A DNA stretch of 43,590 bases. Origin: CBDHDN01 sp965261585 (GTDB lineage: Bacteria > Pseudomonadota > Alphaproteobacteria > UBA6615). Under the pieces are notes generated by a model that ran no database searches, was not told the DNA's origin, and was given only the letters and a program-made list of their open reading frames with translations. Both the position numbers and the translations under genes were made by a program. Location of the stretch: assembly GCA_965261585.1 (NCBI GenBank), contig CBDHDN010000059.1, forward strand, positions 1 through 43,590, written 5' to 3'. Positions 32,552 through 41,852 of this stretch are shown here, in pieces (the first letter of the stretch is position 1; every line of letters begins with the position of its first letter).

Positions 32552-32740
32552 GACAAACTTGTGTCCAAGGAACCGGGTGCGCTACAGACGCTGTACGGCT
32601 CATCACGGTCATGTCCGTGGGTCAGAATTGCTTACAGCGCCAAATCGACAAAAACGGACACAAAGCGAGGCAAACCGCCGAATCCCGCCGCGAGCGGGGG
32701 TAGGGCGCGTAACGCATTGAAATAGCGTCACTTCTGCGCA

Positions 32741-32756
32741 TGGCAAGCATATTGCT
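32741..32756 (+). promoter_or_regulatory. Sigma-54-type promoter of the PEP-CTERM gene
   Basis: TGGCAAGCATATTGCT fits TGGCACG-N4-TTGC(A/T) with one mismatch and exact -24/-12 spacing. Transcription would begin near 32767, 13 bases before ATG 32780. PEP-CTERM proteins are often under RpoN with the PrsK/PrsR regulators, which supports the call. Confidence 0.75.
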
Positions 32757-32779
32757 TAGTCAACGCCGGGAAGAAGAAC

Positions 32780-33484
32780 ATGAGCAGAAGGACCAACGTC
32801 ATGAAACACCTGATTCGAAAATCGCTGACTGCCGCAGCCGCGGTGGCGATCCTCGGGGTGGCCGCGCACGCAAATGCGTTGCCGATCGGCTACACCCTGA
32901 CACTCTCTGGCAGTGCGGATTCCCCGTACATGACCCTGGGCAACACCTCCGCGGCGGCCCTTATCACCGGCTTTTCCATCTCGATCGGCGACACGCTGTT
33001 CAACTTCGATCGCGTCGGCTTCCAGACCACGCCGACGGACGCCGGCGGCGACCTGACGGCCCTGCTCGGCACGCCGGATCTGGCGAACGGCGGCGCCCGC
33101 TCGGACATCCTGTCCTACTTCTTCGGCGGCTTCGACGCCGGCGATGTCTTCGAGTTCCGCGCCGAACTCGATCCGGACTCCGGCAACGGGCCGGTCGACT
33201 ATCGCGCGATTCTCTACAACAACGGCGGCGCGGACAACGCGATCGTCGCCGTGACGTTCGAGGAAGGCAGCTTCACGGATACCCTGGAAACCGTGCTGAC
33301 CGACGGCGGCAGGTACGATGGCAGCCGGACGTTCTCGCACGCCGGTTTCCTCGATACGGCGCCACCGGATCCGCATCCGAATCCATCACCGATCCCGGAG
33401 CCGACCAGCATGGCGCTGTTTGGCTTGGGCCTGACTGGTCTGGGCCTGCTGGCCCGGCGCCGTCGGATGGCGCTCATCCAATAG
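32780..33484 (+). CDS. PEP-CTERM sorting-domain surface protein
   Basis: A 234-residue exported protein. The N-terminus carries a signal peptide (LIRKSLTAAAAVAILGVAAH, cleavage near ANALP). The body is rich in Gly, Asp, Ser and Thr and looks like a beta-sandwich. The C-terminus has the full sorting signal: the PEP motif in IPEPTSMALFGLGLTGLGLL near residue 206, a membrane segment, then ARRRR. Exosortase (EpsH-type) is expected to cut at this motif and deliver the protein to the surface or exopolysaccharide; no exosortase gene is in the window. ATG 32780 (GGGAAGAAG upstream) or ATG 32801 could be the start. A sigma-54-type promoter precedes it and a bidirectional terminator follows. Confidence 0.9.
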   Translation: MSRRTNVMKHLIRKSLTAAAAVAILGVAAHANALPIGYTLTLSGSADSPYMTLGNTSAAALITGFSISIGDTLFNFDRVGFQTTPTDAGGDLTALLGTPDLANGGARSDILSYFFGGFDAGDVFEFRAELDPDSGNGPVDYRAILYNNGGADNAIVAVTFEEGSFTDTLETVLTDGGRYDGSRTFSHAGFLDTAPPDPHPNPSPIPEPTSMALFGLGLTGLGLLARRRRMALIQ

Positions 33485-33509
33485 GCACCACCCCGGTTCC
33501 AATTGTCTT

Positions 33510-33531
33510 GGCGGCCCCCACGGGGGCCGCC
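33510..33531. terminator. Strong hairpin between converging genes
   Basis: GGCGGCCCCC (33510-33519) pairs with GGGGGCCGCC (33522-33531). A short TCACGTTT follows on the plus strand. It lies between the stops of the PEP-CTERM gene and the SDR pair gene and probably ends both transcripts. Confidence 0.65.
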
Positions 33532-33542
33532 TCACGTTTCGC

Positions 33543-35085
33543 TCAAGGGCCCAGACGATCGAAGACGAGCCGCCGCATGGTGCGTTCGGCCAATGTCGGC
33601 CAGGCCCGGCCGACGACCGCGGCGGCGCGATTCCCGGCGCCCGGAATGGCGATCCGCCGGCGCCGGCGCAGCGCCCGCATGATTGCCTCGGCAACGTCTT
33701 CGGGCGGCATGCGGCGCGCCGCGCTGGCGCCCGGTGGCGCGTAGCGGCGCGCGTGCTGGGTCCGCGTCGGCCCGGGATAGACGGTCACGCAATGCAGGCC
33801 ACCGGCGCCCGCGGCAACAAACAGGCTGCGCGCGTAGGACGCCAGCCCATCCTTCGTGGCGGCGTAGACGCTCGCCCCAGGGTAGCTGACGAAGTGAGAC
33901 AGCGACGAGACGAAGACGACCGTTGCGCCGGGCGCGAGCCGGCGCCTGGCAAGCAGCCCCGCCGTCAACAACATCGGCGCCAGCAAGTTGACCTCAAGGA
34001 CACGACGCTGTGCCGCCAGGGGCGCGGCCGCGAAAGCGCCCACGGCACTCGTCGCCGCGTTGTGGACGAGCACGTCGACCCGACGCTCCGCAGCACTCGT
34101 GTCGATGAGCCGCTCGACGGCCTCGGCCACTGCCAGGTCCGTTTCGGCAAGCATCAGCGCCCGGCCGTCGGCGTTGGCCGCCGACTCTGCCGCCGCCATT
34201 GCCGCGCGGTCATTGTCGACGCACAGCACGCCAAAACCTTCATCCAGCAGGCGCTGCGCCAGGGCACTGCCGATCCCATTGGCCGCGCCGGTAACGACGG
34301 CGGATAGCTGACCGCGCCGCACCGGCGGTGTTGGTTCGACGCGTCGCCCGCGCGCCGCCCGCGCCGCGACGTCGACGACCGTCGACAGCCCGCGTCCACC
34401 GACGCGCACGGCGGTGTTGGCGCGGCCGATCGTCACGACCGGACGGGACCCGGCGATCGCCCGCTTGATCGCGCCGGCGACCCGTTCCGGCGCTGCGAAG
34501 CGCGCGCTCGACTTGCCGCCGGCCTTGGCATGCATGCTCGTGCGGGTGGCGCCGGGGTGGACGACCTGAATAGCGACCCGGTCGTTGAGCTCGACGCGGA
34601 GACTGCGCGCGAAACCTTCAAGGGCGGCCTTGAAGGCGGCGTAGGTGGCGTAGTCGGGACACGGCAGCGCCGCCGCGACGGAGCCGATGAACACGACCTC
34701 GCCGCTGCGCACCCGCAGCTTCGGCAACAACGCGTGGGTCAGCGCCACCGGCGTCCACAGATTGACCTGCGCCAGATTGCAGACGCTCGCCGCACTCTGC
34801 GCCCCGATCGGGCCGACCCAACCGATGCCGGCATTGTGGATGACCACATCCAGCGGTCGCGGCGCGACCGTGCCGAGGTGGCGACAGATCCGCTCGACCG
34901 CATCGTGCTCGCCAAGATCGGCGCGGCAGTATGTCGCCGGCGTGAACAGGGCCGGATCGAGCCCGTCGAGCGGGCGTCGTCCGACCAGCGTCAGTTGCGC
35001 TCCGACGCGCGCATAGAGCCGGGCCAGGGCCAGGCCGATGCCGTCGGTGGCGGCCGGTCAGCAGAATATGAGGCGCTGCCGCCAT
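33543..35085 (-). pseudogene. Tandem two-domain SDR protein, frameshifted near the start
   Basis: Two short-chain dehydrogenase domains are joined in one gene of about 514 codons. Domain 1 starts MAAAPHILLTG, but one extra base near 35051-35056 breaks the cofactor motif (expected TGATDGIG). The other frame then continues with LDVVIHNAGIG, the serine in FIGSVAAALP and YAAFK. Domain 2 has VVTGAANGIGSALAQRL, VHNAATS, SSLSHFVSYPGASVYAATK. Both carry the Y-x3-K pair. The ATG at 35085 overlaps the ispDF stop (TGATG), so translation was coupled to ispDF. Either the frame error is real, and only a fragment starting inside domain 1 is made, or it is an assembly error. The substrate is unknown. Confidence 0.78.
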
Positions 35086-36239
35086 CAGGTGCCCAGGCAC
35101 TCCAGCGTGGCCACTGCCTGGGCCGCGATACCTTCGCCGCGGCCGGTGAAGCCGAGGCCATCGGTTGTCGTCGCCTTGATGCTGACGCGGGTCGGATCGG
35201 TGTCGAGCAGCGCGGCGACGCGCGTCACCATGGCGGCGCGGTGAGCCGCCAGCTTCGGCCGCTCGCAGATGAGCGTCACGTCGACGTGGCAGATCCGGCC
35301 ACCGGCCTCGCGCAACAGTCCCGCGGCATGCTGCAGAAACAGGGCCGAGTCGGCACCACGCCAGCGGGCATCGCTGGACGGAAAGTGACCGCCGATATCG
35401 CCGGCGCCCAACCCGCCCAGAATGGCATCGGTCAGGGCATGCAGCCCGACATCGCCGTCCGAGTGACCGACAATCGCCCGATCGTGCGGGATCGACACGC
35501 CACACAGCACGACCCCGTCGCCCGGCCCGAACCGATGCACGTCGAAACCGGTGCCGACGCGCACGCCACCGCCCCGCGACGTCAATTGCGCCACCCGGCG
35601 CAGGTCGTCCTGCGTCGTTATCTTCACGTTCGCCTCGCTGCCGGCGACCAGGGCCACGGCCATGCCCGCGGCTTCGGCAACGGCGGCATCATCGGTCAGC
35701 ACCTGGCCGGCGGCGGCTCGATGGGCCGCCAGGATGAGGGCATAGTCGAAACCCTGGGGGGTCTGCGCCCGGCGCAACGAGGAACGGTCGACCGTCGCCG
35801 CGACCCTCCCGTCAGCGGTGGCACGCTTGATCGTATCGTTGACCGGCAGCGCCGGGATCGCCGCCGGTGCGCTCGCCAGCGCGTCCAGCACCCGGTCGAT
35901 CGCGGCGGCGTCGACGAACGGCCGCGCCGCGTCGTGGATCAGCACCCGCCGCGGCGCGAGCTCGGCAAGGCTTTCCAGTCCGTTGCGGCAGGAACCCTGG
36001 CGGTCTGCGGCACCGTCAACCGGCGCAAGCAGGTCGAGACCCGACGCGGCCGCGTCGTAGAGAGCCCTATCATCGGGATGGATCACGGCCCGCACGGCAT
36101 CGATCCGCGGGTGCCGGGCAAAGGTCGCCAGGCTGTGGCGGATCATCGGCTGGCGGTCGAGCGGCAGGTATTGCTTCGGCTGGGCGCCGCCCAACCGCTC
36201 GCCTCGTCCCCCTGCAACGATTAGTGCAACCGCGTCCAT
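35085..36239 (-). CDS. ispDF: Bifunctional MEP-pathway enzyme IspDF
   Basis: A 384-residue fusion of two isoprenoid-precursor enzymes. Residues 1-225 are IspD, the MEP cytidylyltransferase: VAGGRGERLGGAQPKQYLPL, VLIHDAARPFVD and DRSSLRRAQTPQGF. Residues 226-384 are IspF, which makes the cyclodiphosphate: GTGFDVHRF with metal-binding Asp and His, IVGHSDGDVGLHALTDAILG, and IKATTTDGLGFTGRGEGIAA. Such fusions are typical of alpha- and epsilonproteobacteria. It lies downstream of dxs on the same strand with 115 bases between them. It is intact, unlike the other two MEP genes here. Confidence 0.95.
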   Translation of the reverse strand: MDAVALIVAGGRGERLGGAQPKQYLPLDRQPMIRHSLATFARHPRIDAVRAVIHPDDRALYDAAASGLDLLAPVDGAADRQGSCRNGLESLAELAPRRVLIHDAARPFVDAAAIDRVLDALASAPAAIPALPVNDTIKRATADGRVAATVDRSSLRRAQTPQGFDYALILAAHRAAAGQVLTDDAAVAEAAGMAVALVAGSEANVKITTQDDLRRVAQLTSRGGGVRVGTGFDVHRFGPGDGVVLCGVSIPHDRAIVGHSDGDVGLHALTDAILGGLGAGDIGGHFPSSDARWRGADSALFLQHAAGLLREAGGRICHVDVTLICERPKLAAHRAAMVTRVAALLDTDPTRVSIKATTTDGLGFTGRGEGIAAQAVATLECLGT

Positions 36240-36354
36240 CGCGTGCCACGCCTCCCCATGCGCGCGAGGACGCTAGGCGATTCAGGGCCGGAAAGGCAAG
36301 CGGGGGAGCAAGCGAAATGGCGCGCCGGCGATCGAGTCCCGACGGCGTCCGGGC

Positions 36355-38233
36355 TCAAGCGCGTGTCGGCGCTGCCACGGCCTCGTCCTGGCCCAGCGCG
36401 GCGAGCGCCGTGGCGACAATGTCGCGCGCGGTGAGCCCGGCCGCCGCATACTGACGCTCCGGCGTGTCCTGGTCCTGAAACGCGTCGGGCAGGATCATCG
36501 GCCGCAGCTTGAGGCCATCGGCGAGGTCGTTGCGCGCCAGGAAGTCCAACACCTGCGACGCGAAGCCGCCGATCGCGCCCTCCTCGATCGTGATCAGGAC
36601 AGCGTGCTCGCGGGCCAGGCGGCTGACCAGCGCCGTGTCCAACGGCTTCGCAAATCGAGCATCGGCGACCGTCGCCGGAAAGCCGTGCGCGGCCAGCGCA
36701 TCGGCCGCCCGCAGGCATTCGCCCAAACGCGCGCCGAGCGACAGCAGGGCGACCGCCCCGCCCTCGCGCAGGACGCGGCCCTTGCCGATCGCCAGCGGCT
36801 CGCCGCGGGCCGGCAGCGCGATGCCGGTCCCCTCGCCGCGCGGATAGCGCACGGCGCAGGGCCCCTCATCGTAGGCCACAGCCGTCGCGACCATGTGCTT
36901 GAGCTCGGCCTCGTCGGCCGCGGCCATGACGACGAACCCCGGCAGGCAGCTGAGATAGGCGACGTCGAAGGCGCCCGCGTGGGTCGCGCCGTCGGCGCCG
37001 ACCAGGCCGGCGCGGTCGATTGCGAAGCGTACCGGCAGGCGCTGGATGGCGACGTCGTGGACGATCTGGTCGTAGGCCCGCTGCAGGAATGTCGAATAGA
37101 TGGCGGCAAAGGGCCGCAGGCCCTCGGCCGCCAGCCCGGCCGCAAACGTCACCGCATGCTGCTCGGCGATGCCGACGTCGAAACAGCGGTCCGGAAAGCG
37201 CTCGGCAAACCGCGCGAGGCCGGTACCGGCCGGCATCGCCGCGGTGACGGCGACGACGCGCTCGTCACGCTCGGCCTCTTCGATCAGCGAAACGGAGAAC
37301 ACCCGCGTATAGCTGGGCGCGGTCGGCTCGCTCTTGACCTGGGCACCGGTGAAGACGTCGAAGCGGGAGACGCCGTGGTACTTGTCGTCCGACTGTTCGG
37401 CCGGCTGGTAGCCCTTGCCCTTCTGGGTCACGACATGGACCAGCACCGGCCGTGGGTCCGGCAGGTCGCGAACATTGCGCAGGACCGGCAGCAGGTGGTC
37501 CAGATTATGGCCGTCGATCGGCCCGAGGTAGTAGAAGCCGAGCTGCTCGAACAGCGTGCCGCCGATCACGAAGCCGCGGGTGTAGTCCTCGGCCCGTGCC
37601 GCCGCGCGCTCCACCGGCTCCGGGAACTTGCGGACCACACGCTTGGCGATGTTGCGCACCGATCTGTATTTGCGCGACGAGATCAGGCGCGACAGATAGG
37701 CGCTCATGGCGCCCACGGCGGGCGCGATCGACATGTCATTATCGTTGAGGACGACGATGAGCCGCCGGTCCATCGAGCCGGCATTGTTCATCGCCTCGTA
37801 GGCCATGCCGGCACTCATCGCGCCATCGCCGATGACGGCGATGACATTGTTCTCGCGCGCGGCCAGGTCGCGGGCCACGGCCATGCCCAGCGCCGCCGAT
37901 ATGGACGTCGAGCTGTGCGCGGCGCCGAACGGGTCGTAGTCGCTCTCGCTCCGCTTGGTGAAGCCGCTGAGGCCACCGCCCTGCCGTACGGTGCCAATGC
38001 GCGTCCGCCGCCCGGTCAGGATCTTGTGCGGATAGGCCTGGTGGCCGACGTTGCAGCGCAACCGTGAGCTCGACGACGCCTAGGCCGGCACCCAGATGAC
38101 CGCCGGTCTTCGAAACCGCGTCGATGGTTTCGCGCCTGAGCTCGTCCGCGACCTGACGCAGCTGCCGTGGTGCAAGCCGGCGCAGATCGGCCGGCGACTG
38201 TATCGTGTCCAACAGGGGCGTACGGGTGCTCAA
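36355..38233 (-). pseudogene. dxs: 1-deoxy-D-xylulose-5-phosphate synthase, broken by a deletion of about 38 bp
   Basis: The start (TTG 38233, GAGGA upstream) gives a normal beginning: TPLLDTIQSPADLRRLAPRQ, then TGGHLGAGLGVVELTVAL. Near 38050-38054 the sequence jumps to VGHQAYPHKILTGRR in another frame; the usual HYVFDT...LIWD segment of about 14 residues is missing and the frame is shifted. The remaining ~560 residues are undamaged, with the thiamine-diphosphate site GDGAMSAGMAYEAMNN, LVHVVTQKGKGY and DVGIAEQHAVTFAAGLA. A TTG inside could start a protein lacking the first ~70 residues, including the catalytic histidine in GGHL. DXS catalyses the first MEP step, so another copy or a non-functional pathway is implied. 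ISd lies 32 bases upstream. Confidence 0.85.
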
Positions 38234-38811
38234 GGCAGTCCTCGGGTTTGGGCCGTGCCCCCTAGCCCGGATTTCTCACAGCGGGATTGGTGGTGGCCGA
38301 GAGCCAGTTCATCTTCGGCACTGTTGATAGGTTGCTGTGAAGCAGGCAGTCTGGAGGGTTCCGCCGGCTGCCGGTGCCGAGCGAGGTGACGACGAAGCGC
38401 GGATTGGCCTTACCGTGGGTCCATTCGGCCTTGGCGACGACGCGGCGTTCGCGGCTCCAGCTCTTACGCGTCGTCCACACCAGCTCCTGGTAGCGGCGGG
38501 CCGGCTTGCCGGTGCGCCGGCTGTCGGCGGCGGCGGCGGCGAGAGCGTTCTCGATCGCGCCGCTGAGCCGCTTGTTCCTGGCCAGCCCAAAGACGTAGTC
38601 GACCCGGTTGGCTTCGCACCACGCCATCAGCGCCTCGCGGGCGAAGCCGGAATCAGCGCGCACCAGAATACGCACGTCCGGCCAGTCGTCGCGGATCTGC
38701 TCGACGATCCGGGCGAGCTCCTCGATCGCGCCGGCGGCGCCGTCGATATTGGCCGGCCGCAGCTTCGCCGCCAGCAGATGCCGGCCACAGAAGATGTACA
38801 GCGGCAGATAG

Positions 38812-40198
38812 GAGGTATAGCTGAATCTTGTGTACGGCGTTGGAAAGAGGGCGGCGTATCCTGGTGATTGTTGCAGTCACCACTTGACCTAAGCCAAGGA
38901 AGGATACGCCATGGAAGAGAATACCGTTGTTGCCTTTCGGAACCCATCGAATTTTCAGGATGACCCGTTGACGGAAGTCCTACGAGCTGGGGCGCGTGAG
39001 TTGCTGGCTCAAGCCGTGGAAGCTGAAGTTGCCGAGTTTCTGGAAGGTCATGCGACGCTGGTTGATGACCGGGGCCGTCGCCGGATTGTACGCAATGGCC
39101 ACTTGCCGGAACGGCTGATACAGACCGGGATCGGCCCGGTGGACGTGCGTCAGCCGCGTGTCCGGGATCGGAGAGCCGGCGAGGGTGCCGGCGCCATCCG
39201 GTTCACGTCGGCGATCCTGCCCGCGCTATCTGCGCCGCACCAAGAGCCTGGAGGATTTGCTGCCGTGGCTATACTTGAGGGGCATCTCCAGCGGCGATTT
39301 CTCGGAAGCGTTGGCGGCGTTGCTGGGGGCACAGGCCCCGGGTCTGTCGGCCTCCACGATCGGGCGACTGAAGGAAGTTTGGCAAGACGAGATGGAGCGC
39401 TGGCAACGGCGTGATTATCGGCCAAGCGCTACGTCTACTTCTGGGTCGACGGCATCTATTTTGGCGCCCGCCTGGAAGAGGAGAAGCAATGCATCCTGGT
39501 TATCATCGGCGCCACGGATCACGGAACCAAGGAGTTGATCGCCATCACCGACGGCTACCGCGAGAGCGAACAATCCTGGCGCGAGGTGCTGCTCGATCTC
39601 AAGCGGCGTGGTCTCGGCATCGGCCCGGAACTGGTGACCGGCGATGGCGCGCTCGGCTTCTGGAAGGCGCTCCGCCAAGTCTACGGGGCCGCCCGCGAGC
39701 AGCGCTGCTGGGTGCATAAGACGGGCAATATCTTGAACAAGCTACCCAAGGGTCGGCAGAACAAGGCCAAGGGTCACTTGCAGGATATCTGGATGGCCGA
39801 AACCAGGAAGGACGCGGAGACCGCCTTCGACTTCTTCCTGGAAGCCTACGGACCGAAGTACGAAAAGGCCACGGCCTGCCTGGCCAAGGACCGGGACGCC
39901 TTGCTGAGCTTCTACGACTTCCTCGCCGAGCATTGGAAGCATGTGCGGACGACGAACCCCATCGAGAGCACCTTCGCCACGGTTCGCCTTCGCACCTATC
40001 GGACCAAGGGTTGCCTGTCACGCAAGACGGCGATGGCCATGGTCTTCAAGCTTTGCCAGGGGGCCAGCAAGAAATGGCGGAGGCTCAATGGATCAGATCA
40101 GTTCGCCGAGATCATTCGAGGCGTCAAATTCGTGAATGGAGAACGCCAGGATCGCGCCGCCGCATGACAAACCCATACACAACTTTTGACAATAGCTC
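38812..40198 (+). mobile_element. IS256-family element, type 2, copy B, nested in ISd
   Basis: The element is 1387 bp with the same ends as copy A (GAGGTATAGCTGAATCTTGT and GAGCTATTGTCAAAAGTTGT). It is flanked by the 9-bp duplication GGCAGATAG (38803-38811 and 40199-40207), which lies inside the ISd transposase gene. The transposase of this copy is broken by two small indels. Confidence 0.95.
38911..40167 (+). pseudogene. IS256-family transposase with two indels
   Basis: Compared with copy A, one C is inserted near 39220-39222 (CCC for CC in ILPRYLRR) and one T is lost near 39415 (TT for TTT in RDLSAK). The indels would cancel, but between them the shifted frame meets TGA at 39412-39414. The remainder matches copy A with a single noted change (DFLAEH for DFPAEH), and the tryptophan codon that is a stop in copy A is intact here. 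The two copies are thus inactivated in different ways, and a working sequence could be read from both together. Confidence 0.9.
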
Positions 40199-40945
40199 GG
40201 CAGATAGCAGTAACAATCGTAGTAACCGTGGAAGAACCGATCCTCCTGCTCGCCGTGCAACGGATCGTCGGTCGCGTCGAGGTCGATGATGATCTGCTTC
40301 GCCGGCCGCCGGTGCGCGGCCAAGAACAGCGCGACGAACTGGCGCTCGATCGCCGCCGCGTCGTGGCCGATCTTGTGATAGCGCGACGGCGCCCCCGACG
40401 GCGCGTGCTCCAGCCGGTTCAGCGTCGACTTGCCGGCGAGCGGCGCGCAGTCCGCCCGCCGCGCCTCGAGCTTGCCGGCGAGCACCGCCATCACCGGATC
40501 ATGGCGCAGCTCGTCGTGGTCGATCAGGTCCTCGTAACCCAGCGCCAGGGCGAACACACGTTGGCCGACCAGCGTCGCGACGCTGTGCTCCGTCAACGCC
40601 GGATCGCGGCCGTCCTGGAAACATCGCGCAAAACCCGCGACCAGGCCAATCGCCCGCTCCGGGGCCCCCAGCAAAAGCGCGCCGCCGTTCGACGTCACCG
40701 CACCGCCGTCAAACGCTGCCTCAACGCGCCGGCTCTCAACGCGTGCAAATCCGAACAGATCCGAGATACACTCTGTTGGCATCGGGGAGATCCTCCGTCT
40801 CAGCTTAAGTTCTTGTTGCAACAATCACTTTCGCTGATTCGGGGCCCCGATGCACTACTCCGTGTGAGAAATCCGGGCTAGGAATGCCGCAAGTACGGTA
40901 AAAGTTACGTAAAATTCAATGAATTAGGCGCCGGCAATCGGCGCT

Positions 40946-41822
40946 TCAGGCGCCGCTCGCCCCAACGATCCGGGTCGGCGCGACCCACCAGCCCGGCCTT
41001 TCGAGCCTGGCCGCCGCCGCTGCCGCGGCGCTCAGGTCGTCGAACAGGCCGAAGCACGTCGGGCCGCTGCCGGACATGCGGGCCAGCCGGCAACCCGGCA
41101 AGCCCTGCAGCGCGGACATCACCTCGCCAATCGCCGGGACACAGGCGTTGCGCCGGTGCCGCCAGGTCATTGCCGCAAACGCTGAGCCGCGCCGCCAACG
41201 CGGCGACGTCCGGGCCGCCGCCATCAGAGCGCGACGATGCCGAGAACGGCCCCTCACGCGCCTCAAAGACGGCCGGCGTCGACAGCGGCTCGCCGGGGTT
41301 GACGAGCAGCAAGGCGGCCCGCGGCAGCGCCGGCACCGGCGTCAGGATCTCGCCGATCCCACCGACGATCGTCGGCCGGCCGGCGAGGCAGACGGGTACG
41401 TCGGCGCCAAGCGTCTCACCTAACGCGTACAGGTCCAGTGCACCGTCGGCGGCGCCCCAGAGCCGGCACAGGGCCGTCAGCGCCGCGGCCGCGTCGGCCG
41501 AGCCGCCGCCCAGGCCGGCGGCCACCGGCAGCCGCTTGGTCAGGCGGATGGCCACGTCGGCCTCGCGGCCAAGCGCTTCGGCCAAGGCCTTCGCCGCGCG
41601 CAGAACGATGTTCTCGCCCGCCAGCGCCGGCGCCGCGGCGAACGGGCCGTCGACACTCAGGCGCAACTCCTTGGCCCGCCGCACGCTCACGGTGTCGCCC
41701 AGCGCGGTGAACACAACCAGGCTGTCCAGCAGGTGATATCCGTCGGTGCGGCGCCCGACGACGTGCAGGTACAGGTTCACCTTGGCCGGCGCGGCAACCG
41801 TGGCGATCTCGCATGGGCCCAT
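40946..41822 (-). pseudogene. ispE: 4-diphosphocytidyl-2-C-methylerythritol kinase, frameshifted
   Basis: The first ~225 residues are a standard GHMP kinase: APAKVNLYLHVVGRRTDGYH at the start, the ATP-binding LPVAAGLGGGSADAAAALTA near 100, and VNPGEPLSTPAVF. At 41139-41142 one extra base shifts the frame after NDLAAPAQRL. The correct tail is then read in another frame as VPAIGEVMSALQGLPGCRLA, MSGSGPTCFGLF (substrate/ATP motif) and RIVGASGA, with TGA at 40946. Without repair the protein loses the SGSGPT motif and probably activity. IspE phosphorylates CDP-methylerythritol in the MEP pathway. Start ATG 41822 lies 30 bases after oppF, suggesting co-transcription. Confidence 0.85.
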
Positions 41823-41852
41823 GGGCCTCGCCCCTCGGCCGCCGCCGATCGG

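Larger units (their letters stand above)
31173..32586 (+). mobile_element. ISx copy B, complete, with 14-bp target duplication
   Basis: The element is 1414 bp and runs from TGAGTCGGACCCGATTTCCT to the inverted TGTAGCGCACCCGGTTCCTT; inner parts of both repeats share TTCCTTGGACACA. The 14 bases GACGCTGTACGGCT directly abut both ends (31159-31172 and 32587-32600). Both genes are intact. Copy A at 9008-11817 shows the same ends and also a 14-bp duplication. Confidence 0.93.
38266..40782 (-). pseudogene. ISd transposase, split by IS256 and C-terminally truncated
   Basis: The N-terminal part (40782 down to 40199) reads RRVEAAFDGGAVTSNGGALL, LALGYEDLIDHDELRHDPVM and IIIDLDATDDPLHGEQEDRF. After the IS256 element it resumes at 38811 as HLLAAKLRPANIDG, RILVRADSGFAREALMAWC and RRVVAKAEWTHGKANPRFVV, then breaks after SLGTGSR. 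From there the sequence is unrelated terminal DNA and reads to the element's end. The catalytic glutamate region (GDMENRIKEQ in ISa) is absent. The likely start is ATG 40782. The transposase is dead twice over: deleted and interrupted. Confidence 0.85.
38266..40877 (-). mobile_element. IS1380-family ISd, internally deleted and interrupted by an IS256 element
   Basis: The tips are CCCGGATTTCTCACA (38266) and, on the other end, CCCGGATTTCTCACACGG (reverse strand, ending at 40877), with the duplication CTAG on both sides (38262-38265 and 40878-40881). After removing the nested element (38812-40198) and one copy of its 9-bp duplication, only about 1216 bp remain, some 400 bp less than ISa, so the element has also lost internal sequence. 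It lies between dxs and ispE and probably separated them from an upstream promoter. Confidence 0.88.

Noticed and set aside
31159..32600. The 14-bp direct repeats as a recombination att site
   Set aside because: The same length is found at copy A with a different sequence, so they are target duplications, not a site-specific core.
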